DNA of 64,000 nt. Origin: Lathyrus oleraceus. Taxonomy: Eukaryota > Streptophyta > Magnoliopsida > Fabales > Fabaceae. Position numbers and translations under genes: made by a program. This document shows positions 47,511 to 58,699 of the stretch, piece after piece (positions within the stretch are counted from its first letter, which is position 1; each line of letters opens with the position of its first letter). The notes beneath the pieces are model-generated. The model searched no databases and was not told the origin of the DNA. It saw only the letters and a list, made by a program, of their open reading frames with translations. Where the stretch lies: contig NC_066583.1 in NCBI RefSeq assembly GCF_024323335.1, positions 271,053,916 through 271,117,915 of the forward strand. Reading direction: 5' to 3'.

Positions 47511-49876
47511 GGAGATCGCGGCTGAAGCCTAGAAGAACGCTTTTTCTTCTGATTTCAAATAGTTTTTTTTAAAAATATTTATTTTGTGAATTAATACTGA
47601 AAATATAACATAAGTAATAAAATAATTTATATGTTAACTTTTGTTATTAAACACTATGATGTGTATTGCGTAGGAGTATATGTGGTCTTCTACATCAATG
47701 CTCCATGACTATAGACTAAATTGCATATTAAGTTTATGACGTAAAATTTATCAAATATTATTTGAATTATGAAGTGATTGTTATATAGTATAGCAGATAT
47801 GAAAGACCACATATTCATTAAATGTATGACGTCATAATCTTTAAAGTAAAACTTCTTGGAAATACTTTCATATGTATGCATAAACTACTAGTAAATCAAA
47901 TTAAATCAAATTAAATTAAATGCTACGTACAAATAATCCAATATTATTAAAAAAAAGTTAAATATTAGGGTAATTTAATTAAAATTTGTGTTGTGGGCTA
48001 ATCAATTACCCTTAAGTACATAACATAATCTTTGATTTAGCATACTTGAACAAAATGTATATATAGAAATATATACTTTTCTTTCTTTTTCTCTATACAT
48101 TTTGGACACACGAGTGGCCCTTCATTGATTGCTTGAGATGAATGATAATCACCTATTGTTTGTGAGGATATATATATATAGGAACTAGCTACCTATAAAG
48201 AGAATAATTGAATTCAAAGGGACATTACATAAATGGTTAATATCTCAATCTTTTGCCAAATGTATGGTGTCAATAACATTAGAATTAATTTGAAGTTTGA
48301 ATTTCATTTGTCATTTTAAAGCTAAAATAATAGCTTGAGTAGATGCCTTTTTTAGATGGTTTATTTGATCAAATATCTCAAAATTCTATCATACATTTAT
48401 TTATTAATATAACTTTCATAACTGTGACGCAGTTTATTTGTATAGTTTTATCAACAATTCAACTACACATGTTCTTTGAAAATTAAGTTACTCGTTATAA
48501 TTTGATGATAGGACGGCTAATATGAACACTAACTTTAAGCATTTTAAATCTTTATAAAAAATACTTAAAATTCAGGTTGTATTTTACTTAATCTTACAAA
48601 CTGAAAATCTGATCAGTAAACTTGAAATTAATTAGATTAATCTCAATCCTACAAAATTTGACATATCTCACTTTATAAGCATAAGGGACTAGGTGACTGA
48701 CTGGTGGTGTGGATAAACATTCCACCAAAGTGCTACGATATCAATATTAATAATGATTAATAATTATAAAATGATATATACGCCACTATTATAGGATCTC
48801 TAAGGCACATCACTCTCAATCTTAATTAAGCACTTGACCTTATAGTCACAATCAATGAAAACCAGTATCAGCAAAAATATTTTCTAATGGTGTTGGGCTC
48901 ATGAAATGGACTAGGGGTTTGCATCACAATAACACTCTCTATCATCAAGCACTATTATTTTCTACCTTGAAAAAAACATAGGGCCCCTCCAAGCATGAGA
49001 AAAGGTTTTCTTGCAACTCCCACTTTGAAGTGCACAAGGGCCCTTTTTCAACCAACCACTTTTATGTTTTCCCTATACCCATGAGTATACTAATCCATCA
49101 CATAATTCTCCACTACTCATGTTCTTTTAAAGGTTATTTTTTTAAAACGAAAAATATGTTACAAAATTATAAAGCCAAAGAAAATATATTTTGAGATTAT
49201 TAAAAATTTAAAATTGTAAAACGTAATAGAAAAATCGATCGATCGATGCCTTGGAGTTGCGGTGTCGGTCGACTGTTTACAACAGTAGCGGAAGGATGAT
49301 GCTCGAAGTCTGGCAGAATACGACAACGTAGTTTCAGTGGATAGTGGTCGGATTCCACTGACAGTGGTCATTCAACCATAGATAGTAGCAGTTTGTAAGT
49401 CGGTGTTGTGGGTCATAAGTCGTGGTTGAGTCTTTTCTGGTTGCGGACCCTTTTGGTGACAGGTTATGTTTTGAATATGTTGAGCGTCAGCTGTTATAAA
49501 TATATATCTCTATCATTTTTGTAAAATAATATAAAAAGACTAAGGGAAGATATGTTAGTCCTAGTTAGAGAGATAAAAGTAGAAATTATTTGAAGTTTTT
49601 AAAATTTGGGAATCCTTTTGATGGTACCTAATAACTTTAGGGTCCTCGAAGTTGCAAATGTAGAAACATGAGCATTTCATACACTTCAATTTTTTATATT
49701 TATAAGTATTGTCATGTATGTATACAATTTGTACTCTATCAATTTGAATGAATGAATATAATTTTATTTTAAGTTTTAAAAAGAAAAAATAAGACCATTT
49801 TATTAATTTTAAAAATAGAAGAAATGACATACAACTCAAAGTAAATAAATCAATAAAGTGTAATCAAATCTTCAAA
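47511..49876. other. intergenic DNA
   Basis: AT-rich, no recognised gene or element boundary. A GC-richer patch at 49235-49460 (starting after an ATCGATCGATCGATG run) stands out, without recognisable coding sense. TATATATATA at 48169-48180. Confidence 0.5.
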
Positions 49877-50291
49877 TGACAACTCAGTTGAATCACAAAA
49901 TTAGTGAATGATAAAGAAATTAGAATGTAGAGAGGGAGAGAGGAAATTGAGAGAGAGATAATTGAGGATGAGAATATTTTCATTGATATTCATTAACAAA
50001 GATGAAGATGTCTCAAAGGCATCTATACAAACAATACAAAAGTGATTGGGACACAATTCAAACAATTAAATAACTGAAAAATAGAAAAACTCAGGCATGT
50101 AATCGGTTACAGCTGACATAAAGATAAATCTCCTTTCAGTGGTAATTGGTTACGCGCAGTCGTTATAGGTTACAACTTTGAAATTTTTCTTGTTTCTTCA
50201 GTTCATAAGTGACTTTGGCCTTGCTGTAATCGGTTACACCCCCTTGTTAACCGGTTACAACACTTGAATTATCAAAAATAATTTTAACGCA
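49877..50291 (-). repeat. copia 3' LTR
   Basis: About 415 bp. It aligns with 54132-54537 through shared blocks such as GAGGATGAGAATATTTTCAT and GTGATTGGGACACAATTCA. It contains several dyads of the GTAACCGGTTAC type (50099-50260), discussed under findings. Confidence 0.85.
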
Positions 50292-50296
50292 CCATC

Positions 50297-51245
50297 TTAA
50301 TTCAAGTGCTCCAAATCTTCCATGCCTATGGTCATCTTCAACCTCTTGAACACATCATTTGTGACTCCCCTAGTCAACAAATCAGCCACTTGATCTTCAC
50401 TTCTACAATATCTCAATCTTAACTTTCCTTCACTAACAAGTTTCCTCAAGTAGTGAAACCTCGTCTCAATATGCCTGCTTCTGCCATATGCGTTTGAGTT
50501 CTTAGCAAGATTAATTGTGGAAACATTATCAATCAGGAGTGTAACAACCTCACCCTCATTGATTCTTAGCTCATTCAATAGATTCATTAGCCACATGGCT
50601 CGACACGTACATAACGAGGCGACAATGTACTCGATCTCACAAGAAAAGAGTGCAACTACCGATTTCTTCTTCGAACACCATGATATTGGTGTTCCACCGA
50701 ACAAAGGATGTATCCATCCATACACTTTCGATCATCTTTATCTTCGCACCAATTGGAATCATTAAAATTGAGCAAATTGCATTTTCCGCTCGTATCCGCT
50801 ACAGGAAAGAGAATTCCGCAGCCAACCGAATCTTTGACATATCTTAGGATTCTCTTGATTGCTTCCAAGCGAGACACCTTCGGTCTCCCCATGAATCAAC
50901 TCACAATACCGACACTAAACGCCAAGTCCAGTCGCGTATTGCACCAATAATGCAAGGATCTAATCAGTCTCCTATATTGATTTGGATCAACATCTTGTTC
51001 TTCCTCATTCTTCGACAACCGTAGCCTCGGTTAAATCAAAGTAATGACAACATTACAATACTTCATTTCAAACTTCTTCAATATCTCAAACACATCTTCT
51101 TTGGTGCATGAGTAGTCCCCTTTTGGACTTGGGGAACTCAATGCTAAGGAAGTATGTCATGAGGTTAAGACCAGTCATCTCAAATTCTTTCATAAGTTAA
51201 CTTTTGAACTTAGAAATGCACTTTCTGTTGCTGCACGTATCAACA
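50297..51245 (-). pseudogene. copia RT C-terminus and RNase H
   Basis: Minus strand, from MKEFEMTGLNLMTYFLSIEF (51190) through LLMHQRR, then RPKVSRLEAIKRILRYVK (50890) and the RNase H segment NDSNWCEDKDDRK. It ends with GGTPISWCSKKKSVVALFSC, EIEYIVASL, LLIDNVSTINLAKN, GRSRHIETRFHYLR and YCRSEDQVADLLTRG (50720-50340). The final 142-codon frame is uninterrupted. Upstream there are several stops, and the YVDD catalytic block is lost at the insert boundary. Confidence 0.85.
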
Positions 51246-51249
51246 AGTT

Positions 51250-52072
51250 GTTTAAGGGTGTAATCGGTTCGGTTTGAACTGGTTTTTTGTTAAAAAATTG
51301 TCTGAACCGATGATATCTTCATCGGTTTGGTTTTTAGTGTTTTTTAAAAAAGAAACCAAACCATACTAACCGGTTTGGTTCGATTTGGTTTGGTTTGGTC
51401 GATTGACTTACAATATTTTTTTTCTAAATATTATATTCATTAGTGTATTATTTGCTATTAATTTTTTTTGGTATAGTTTATGCTATTGTTTTTTCAAATA
51501 ATACATTTCATATAATATATTTTATGCTCTAATTTTCAAACAACTTACAAGTTGTTCTTAATCCATATGAAACATTGACATAATTTTTATTGCATCATGA
51601 AATAAGTTCACTATCGAATACAAAATTTGACACTTGGCATGAGAAGGTTGGGAAGGGATTTGAAAGCTTAACAAGTAAACACACAACAATAAACACAAAA
51701 GGTATCAATACACATAAATTAACATGTTTCACACTTCAAACACACGTCAAAACTATTTTCTAACAAGACTAGAAGAAAATTCATCGAAGAAGAAACATAA
51801 AAGGTAAAAAAAATGAAAACTAACAAATAAAAATTGAACACGGATAAGGTAACCATAACCTATAAGAATGACAATGGCGAGAGAAACAGTGGTAGTGGGC
51901 AGTCAGAGCAACTGTTTGATGAGACTAAGTTTTTATGGCTTATGCTATCTATTTTTTATGTTTGGAGTTTGGTTTTGACTATATATTTTGTTTTAAAAAA
52001 AGAAGTGTAACCAAAGATGGTGAAGTGTTGGACCGATACAAAAATAAGGATTAATAATGGGCTAAATAAAAT
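51250..52072. other. unassigned insert replacing the copia RT core
   Basis: Between the integrase end and the RT C-terminus lies DNA without copia similarity. It begins GGGTGTAATCGGTTCGGTTT and has strings of GGTTTGGTT (51310-51410), a common plant repeat style, then AT-rich DNA and a short GC patch (51875-51920). No convincing inverted ends or target duplication were found. About 400 RT codons are missing, so deletion accompanied or followed the insertion. Confidence 0.5.
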
Positions 52073-52560
52073 GTTAGACCAATTCTTCCTTTTAGAAACA
52101 CCATTTTTATCCGTGTATAAGGTTGTACAACCTCATGTACAATCCCTTTTTGATCACAAAACCTCTTAAAGTCTTTTGAGACATATTCACCTCCACCATC
52201 TATTTTGAGCACTTTGAGTTTGTGATTATTTTTCCTCTCAACCATGGACTTGAACTTCTTAAACACTTCAAATACCTCATCCTTTCTCTTGATTAGGCAT
52301 GTCCATAGCTTTCTACTATGATCATCACCGGATGTGATAAAATATATATTGCCACAAATAGAATCTACTTGCATCGGTCCACACACATTCGAATACACCA
52401 CCTCAAGGTAATTCTTGGTTCTACAACCTGCATCCTTGCTAAATTTACCCTTATGTTTCTTCACTTGCACACACTCTTTACAAATTTCAGCTGGTATGCT
52501 GATCAATGGCAACCCCATCACAATTCTATTCTTTTACAAGTCTTTGAGATCTCAGGAATT
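52073..52560 (-). pseudogene. copia integrase
   Basis: Includes the HHCC-type zinc segment (HYRLRHLNS near 52555, CKECVQVKKHKGKFSK) and the core VVYSNVCGPMQVDSICGNIY, FITSGDDHSRKLWTCLIKRK, VLKIDGGGEYVSKDFKRFC and GIVHEVVQPYT. The first catalytic Asp (SDVCGP in relatives) reads Asn. The second (DGGGEY) remains. The Glu block NGV.ER is eroded (KMVFLKGRIG). One stop before MGLPLI. Inactive. Confidence 0.85.
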
Positions 52561-53130
52561 GAGATGCCTGAGACGATAATGCCATATCCACTCTTCTCGA
52601 CTTGCCTCTGTAGCAAGACATATATTCACCATAACCTTCAGCTCAACCTTGAAGGTACTATTGGCGACCAAGGAGCTTTAAGGACAAAATACCTGTTTGC
52701 ATCCATAACGTGCAACCCCTTATTTCCCATGTGAATCATGTAACCATTCTCAAACAATTAACTAATACTTAGAAGGTTAAATTTGATTCCTAGAATGTAA
52801 AATACATCTTTGATCAAGGAATTCCCACCATCCCTTTTAATGATGAAACATCACTGATCCCATCGGCCACTAGAGTGGTGTCATCTACAAACTTCACTTT
52901 GTTCTTCATGGCACAATTGATTTTAACAAACTAATCCTTCCTCCCCTACATATGAGTATAGAATCCTGAGTCTAAATGTCATTCCTCTATGCACTGGACT
53001 CTTTCTCTCATAGTTACCATGATATTTTCTTTTGCATGTAATTGGTTAACGCTTTCATGCAATCGTTTAAAACATATTTTTGCAGCATTCCCAGAATTGC
53101 TACTGCTGCATTATCCTTATGTAATCATGT
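52561..53130 (-). other. decayed copia protease/linker region
   Basis: Position and length fit the protease and linker between gag and integrase, but I could read only weak traces and no intact Asp-Ser/Thr-Gly site. Confidence 0.4.
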
Positions 53131-53951
53131 TCAAAAGTGTATTCTCTTCATCAAAATCTTTTCTTGCAACCTTGGCTTCATCTCCTTGAGGTCCCTTCTT
53201 TTTTGCATTACACTCTTTTGACAACTATAACACTGCTTCTTGCTTTTGTCAAACCTCTTCTTTTCACCTCTAAAGTTACCTTGAGCACCATTTTTGTTGC
53301 AGCTGCTCTCACCCCTTTGACAAGTCGAATTTTTGACATTTTGGGACTCTCTTTCACCAAAATTTTGAAAATCCCCTTTACTCTTCATTAGCCATTTTCG
53401 TTTCGATCTATTATCCTTTTAGTTGAAATGAGCTTGCAAAGCGACCTCCGCCTTTTCCTTATCATTATTTCTCTCCTCCATCCTTTGCTCATGAGCCTCA
53501 AGAGCGCTTTGCAGCTCCTCTTTGCTCATTGTTGCAAGATCATTTGATTCCTCAATCGCTACAACCATGTTGTCAAATCTTGGTGTTAAAAAACGCAAGA
53601 TTTTCACGATAATATAGTGCTCTGTGACTGTTTCTCTACATGCCTTCACTTGATTAACTAATCAAGTGATTCTCATTGTAAAATCGTTGATTGTTTCCTT
53701 TTCATCCATTTGAATCAATTGAATTTGACGCTTGTGAGTTTGTAACCTCACCACCTCGCCTTGTCAGCCCATGAATATGCTTTCTTTAAGATTTTCCACA
53801 CTTGTTTTGACGAATCACAATCACCAACTTTTTCAAAGTAGTCACCATCCACACATTGATGGATAAAAAATAGTGTCTTGAAATCTTTCTTCTTCTCTTG
53901 CTTGTGTGTTGCTTGTTGTGCATCCGTTGCACCTTCTACAAGAGGATTCAC
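53131..53951 (-). pseudogene. copia gag
   Basis: Minus strand: HQCVDGDYFEKVGDCDSSKQ and VWKILKKAYSWADKARW (53870-53750), a frame break, then RETVTEHYIIVKILRFLTPR, FDNMVVAIEESNDLATMSKE and LQSALEAHEQRMEERN (53640-53470), the standard copia gag (UBN2-like) core. A nucleocapsid piece follows with CYSCQK near 53230, after which a small deletion removes the GH part of the CCHC knuckle and shifts the frame to KECNAKKKGPQGDEAK. Confidence 0.8.
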
Positions 53952-54131
53952 TCACTTCTTGATCACTTTAAGAATATCTTGGTAACCAAACATCACTTTC
54001 ATTTGTTTGCACAATTTGTCGTAATTCTACGCATCAAGGATGAGTAGGTTTGCAGAGATTCTTTCATTGAAGACAAAATTCATGTTGCACACTAGGTGTT
54101 TGTGGATTAGAACCAGACTCTTGATGCCAAA

Positions 54132-54537
54132 TGTTGGAATTTGAAACCACAAGATTAGTGAATGATGGAGAAATTAGAGTGTGGAGAGAGAGAGAGAGAG
54201 CAAAATAATTGAGGATGAGAATATTTTCATTGACATTCATTAACAAAGATGAGGATGCGTCCAAAACATTTATACAACTAATATAAAAGTGATTGGGACA
54301 CAATTCATACAATTAATAACTGAAAAACAGAAAAATTTGGATCTGTAACCGGTTACACTAAATCTGTAATCGTTACAACTGACACAAAAATAAATCTCAA
54401 TGGTAACCGATTAACTGCAGTCGTCAACCGATTACAACTTCGACATTTTTCTAGTTTCTTCAATTCAGAAGTAACTTTAACCTTACTATAACCGATTATA
54501 CCTCTGTGTTTAAGTTATAAAAGAAATACTTTTAACA
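54132..54537 (-). repeat. copia 5' LTR
   Basis: About 406 bp. On the plus strand it starts TGTTGGAATTTG and ends TTTTAACA. Just outside, the minus strand reads TTTGGCATCAAGAG, a variant of the usual TGGTATCAGAG primer site. A GA microsatellite lies at 54185-54201. Several GTAACCGGTTAC-type dyads lie at 54346-54500. Confidence 0.85.
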
Positions 54538-55585
54538 TTGATAATATATGTAAAAACATTAAAAAATATTAAAAGTGAAGAAGTTAAAAAATGAAAGATG
54601 AATCTCTAAGGAAGAAGATAATAACATACTAACAATTTATATTAAAAACAAAATAAACAAAGTCTAATCAAACCTAATAATAATATATTAAAAAGCAAAG
54701 TAGAAAGAAGAAGAAAAGTAGGAACGATTTTACTTTGAAAGGCCATTTTAAGCTAATAAAACTCATCCACTACTAATAAAAAGTTATTAGCCATCCAATA
54801 AACCTCTTTCTTTCACCACACCTAACACTAGAAACTAATGTAAGAAATGAGTGCCAATAATTTGTGAAACTTTCTTTGACTCTTTGATTATATTTATTGT
54901 TGATATGTCAATAGAATATAAACTAGTGTTGCCAATAAAGTTATATAAGTTATTATCCTATATCAATTCAATGGCTTATGCATACCTTAAAAAGTTTCAT
55001 TGATATAATGGAATTGACCCTTCCACTTGAAATTCTTGAATTGACCTTCTACCCTTCGGATAGTCATTTGTTTGTTCATTTATTTTTTATTCTATGTTCT
55101 TTGAATCCTTACTGTTTCTATATCTATCAAATTTAGGTTGTAAGTATGACGAGTAGAACTCATCATTAAAAATTTAATTCTAAGCTTTCTTCTCTTATGA
55201 ATTGAAAGGTTGTAGATAGGCTTTTGCTTTTCCTCTTAACAAATGTAGTAGATAATTATTCCATGAATCTACATTATCTAATATTTTAGTTGAGAATAAT
55301 TTATAAAAATAAACATACACTCTATGATCTCATGAAATTAACACGTACCACAATATTTGGAATGAAGTTATTCGATAAATTTTGTGTACTAGATCATTAT
55401 TGCATACCGGAAATCGGTTGTAGGGGTGTACTTCCACCAAATTTGAAAAGGTTAAACGAAAGGGTAAAAAATTAAATGGTAAATAGTAATGTTCTAAAAA
55501 TGTTAAAGTAAATATTTTTCAAATTTTGTAAAGGTAAAGATATAACTATAGGAGTGTTGGGTTAATTTTTGTTATGCCATATATT
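54538..55585. other. AT-rich intergenic DNA
   Basis: No recognised gene or element; the short ORF at 55290-55475 has no family motif. Confidence 0.55.
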
Positions 55586-56522
55586 TTGAATTTTGAAAAA
55601 TTTACTTTATATCCCTACATTTATCCATGTACCCCTACATTTTATAAAAAGTACCAATTTTATCCCTACGTTTTATAAAAAATATCAATTTTATCTTTAT
55701 ATATTTTTAATTAATTTATTATTTTATTTTTAAATATTTTTTAAATTTTATTTTGCGTACCTGAAGAGTGTGCAAAAGAGTTCCAGTAGTATTTTTTAAC
55801 TTTTCTTGTGTACCGGAAGACTTTGCAAAAGAGTTCCGGTACACAAAAATTGACTACCGAAACTCTTTTGTAAAGTCTTCCGGTATACAAAAAATTTTAA
55901 AAAATATTTAAAAAATGAGTACCGGAACTCTTTTACAAAGTCTTCCGGTACACAAAAATTGACTACCGGAACTCTTTTCCAAAGTCTTCCGGTACACAAA
56001 AAAATATTAAAAAAATGCTTGAAAATGACTACCGGAACTCTTTTGCAAAGTCTTCCGGTACACAAAAATTGACTACCGGAACTCTTTTCCAAAGTCTTCC
56101 GGTACACAAAAAAATATTAAAAAAATGCTTGAAAATGACTACCGGAACTCTTTTGCAAAGTCTTCTGGTACACAAAAATTGACTTCTGGAACTCTTTTGC
56201 AAAGTCTTCCGGTACACAAAAAAATATTATAAAAAATGTTTGAAAAATGATTACCGGAACTCTTTTCCAAAGTCTTCCGGTACACAAAAATGACTATCGG
56301 AACTCTTTTGCAAAGTCTTCCGGTAAAAAATATTGAAAAAATACTTAAAAAATGTCTACCGGAACTCTTTTGTAAAGTCTTCCGGCACACAATTTTTTTT
56401 TAAATTAAAAATAAAATAATAAATTAGTTTAAAATATATAAGGATAAAATTGGTATTTTTATGAAATATAGGGGTGTAAGGATAAATGTGGGGGTATGAG
56501 ATAAAATTTTCTTGAATTTTCA
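55586..56522. mobile_element. foldback-type element with internal hairpin array
   Basis: The left arm (about 55586-55757) and the right arm (about 56390-56522) are inverted copies over roughly 140 bp. Shared text includes ACATTTATCC, TACCAATTTTATCC and AATTTATTATTTTATTTTTAA, read forward on the left and reverse-complemented on the right. The left arm has an extra 31-bp duplication (CTACGTTTTATAAAAAATAT region). Between the arms is the repeat array at 55757-56390. No coding capacity; the minus-strand ORFs across the array are an effect of repeat length. Target duplication not identified. Confidence 0.75.
55757..56390. repeat. hairpin minisatellite array, 12 units
   Basis: The core unit is TACCGGAACTCTTTTGCAAA plus GTCTTCCGGTA, itself a near-palindrome (TACCGGAA...TTCCGGTA, with CTTT...AAAG inside). 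Ten units read in this orientation, starting near 55852, 55918, 55963, 56029, 56074, 56140, 56184, 56250, 56294 and 56356. Two at the left (55757, 55809) are reversed. Spacing alternates 66 and 44-45 bp, giving a higher-order dimer of about 111 bp. Spacers are AT-rich (CACAAAAATTGA; AAAATATTAAAAAAATGCTT). Confidence 0.9.
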
Positions 56523-56953
56523 TAATAAAACAATCTAATTTGTCTCTATATGAATCCAATAGCATATTGGGCCTTTACATGGCCGGCCCAACAAGTCTCG
56601 AGGCTTGAGGCAAAATTAAAATTAAATATTTTTAATATAATAAAAATGTTTTTCTAAAATTATTATACTTTAGTTATTTTATGATGTAAAATCATTAAAT
56701 TATTATAATTAATTTTATTTAATATTTTATTTCGATTGATAATAAAATTAACTCATCTAAACATTCTTCTCATTATTTAAAAAAATAATAATTAAAAAGT
56801 AATGTCAAAATTATAAAAAAAAACACACTAAAATATCAAGTCTTCTATTATGTTAAATAACTCAAAATTTTATCATCTATATATAGATTTTAAACTAACA
56901 AATCAAACAATACATATTATAAATAATTGTTATTATTATATATTCTAAATAGA

Positions 56954-56999
<46 letters not shown>

Positions 57000-58199
57000 A
57001 ATGATTGTTATTATTATATATTCTAAATAGTTTTATTATTATTACATATTATAAATGATTGTTATTATTGTATATTCTAAATAGATAAATTATTATTTAA
57101 CTGATATATTCTAAATAGATAAAAATTATCTAAAAAATTATACATTTTAATCAAAATTTTAAAAATTCGGGATGAGTTTTTACTAGAATTCTTGAAAAAC
57201 ATGGTATTTTCTTGCATTTTTATCGGATGTTTTTTGAAAAATCTGACATTTTATTGCAGATTTATCAAATAATTTTGAAAAATCTGACATTTTTTTAGTA
57301 GGGTTTGTGTGCGTACCAGAAGTTTAAAAAAGTTTGGTACATTTCTATCGAATAGATGGAAAATATTGAAAAGTACTTGATTTTTTGAAAAATCCGATAT
57401 ACCAGATTATTCGCATAAACTCAAAAAATTCCAGTAGTTCATGATGCTTCATTTGTGTGGTCCAGATCCTGATGCTTTTCCTACAGATTTTACAAGTTTT
57501 TCACCACTGATGATGTATGTTTGACTTACATGTTTAATTTTTTAATTGTTCAAAAATTAACAGGCTTACAATATATTTAACATTGATCATTTATTATGTA
57601 TATGTTGTAAATGACAAATATTTATCTTTCGAGCTGACGTTTTGGCATGGTATTATTGTTGTTACTATTATTCTTTCAAAATATCCGGTAGTTCTTATAG
57701 TTGATCGGATTTTTCAAAATATCTGATATAACTACATCCAATTTTTCAAATATCCATATTTAGCATAGTCGATTTACTAGATTTTATCCTACCACCCCCA
57801 CCTTGAACTGACACCTCCATATATTTCCATAATACCCATGTTACCCGTGTCAAAATTTTATCAATTATTCCAGTAGAAAAAAATTGATACGAATCAATAA
57901 ATCCGGTAGTGTATATGAAAAATCCGTTATACCGGATATTTCAAAAATCTGGTATTTTATGGCACGTATCAATTTTTTTAAAGTCCCCTATATTTGCCAA
58001 AGTTTTTGATTAAAGGCGGAAAATTCAACAGTTGTACAAGTACTAGATTTTTCAAAACAATCGTCACTTACCGAATTTTTCGTGGATCAGTGAAAAAATT
58101 AATAGTGTTAATTGAGTTTTAATTTGAAGGGTTAAGATTTTGCCAACATTTTTGTACAACTGTGATTGAACCGACCATTTTGTGTGGTCCACAATGAAT
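56523..58199. other. AT-rich DNA with microsatellite and diverged repeats
   Basis: No gene. (ATT)n at about 56955-56998 lies inside a local repeat whose unit contains GATTGTTATTATTATATATT plus CTAAATAG (copies near 56925, 57000, 57056, partial 57100). From 57150 to 58060 scattered CCGGTA / CCAGTAGTTC / GAAAAATCTGACATTTT motifs recur, recalling the CCGGAA theme of the neighbouring array. Confidence 0.5.
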
Positions 58200-58699
58200 C
58201 CAAAGTTGTATAAATATGGCTCATATGTTATTAAGAAAAACATCTTACAATGCCTCATGCTTTTGGGCAAGTCAAAAGTGTACTTCAACAGGGTGAAACC
58301 TTATGTAGAGTTTCACATCCCAGAGTGCACCACTTGTCTCGCCATTATGAGATCCTAGTTGAATGATATCTTACCCGACACTGAAAAAAGAAAGATGAGT
58401 AAGATCGAGTTTCCCACAGACTAGATTGATACTGATGGAAAGGTGTAATACGACTTTATTGAGTTGAAGACTGACTAAGATTTGAAAGTTACATGGAGAA
58501 TATATCATTGTAGGACGACTAAGAGACCGATTGAGTTTGATGCAACAATTTCTAGATATGTTGATGACATAATCAAAATGTTGCTGTTTATTATTGTTTT
58601 GTTAAGTTATGTAATTATTTGTCTAAGTAATGTATTCGTTAGTCAAATGTTAAGTTATGTTTATCATGGATTAATGGAAGTGAAAAATGTTATCTAATA
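58200..58699 (+). pseudogene. MULE-type N-terminal (PB1-like) fragment
   Basis: The plus-strand frame reads GYVIKK-like SYVIKKNILQCLMLLGKSK and VYFNRVKPYVEFHIPECTTC, then YDFIELKTD, VTWRIYHCRTTKRPIEFDAT and ISRYVDDIIKML, which resembles the N-terminal segment of legume MuDR proteins. Three or four stops interrupt it, and the transposase core does not follow. Its end (about 58699) is only some 75 bp from the stop codon of the oppositely oriented PMD pseudogene 2, so the two are tail to tail. Confidence 0.45.

Larger units (their letters stand above)
49877..54537 (-). mobile_element. Ty1/copia element, both LTRs, RT core replaced
   Basis: Minus-strand element of about 4.66 kb: 5' LTR 54132-54537, gag 53951-53131, integrase 52560-52073, an unrelated 0.8-kb insert (51250-52072), the rest of RT and RNase H (51245-50297), 3' LTR 49877-50291. 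Integrase before RT identifies Ty1/copia. The LTRs align over their length but differ at many positions, with indels, so the insertion is old. The bases flanking the two LTRs (TCAAA left, TTGAT right) do not form an obvious target duplication. Confidence 0.88.

Noticed and set aside
48965..49045. Possible microRNA-like hairpin between two GGGCCC words
   Set aside because: The two GGGCCC words are self-palindromic, and the sequence between and around them does not pair.
49872..54542. Target duplication for the copia element
   Set aside because: The flanking pentamers TCAAA and TTGAT do not match; no better pair was found near the LTR ends.
55796..56565. Several minus-strand ORFs with repeated CTGRLCKRVPVV-like text
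   Set aside because: They follow from repeat units whose steps often keep the frame; the array is a palindromic minisatellite without start context or family similarity.
56575..56625. GGCCGGCCCAACAAGTCTCG region as an element end
   Set aside because: The palindrome GGCCGGCC is short, and no inverted partner or duplication was found.
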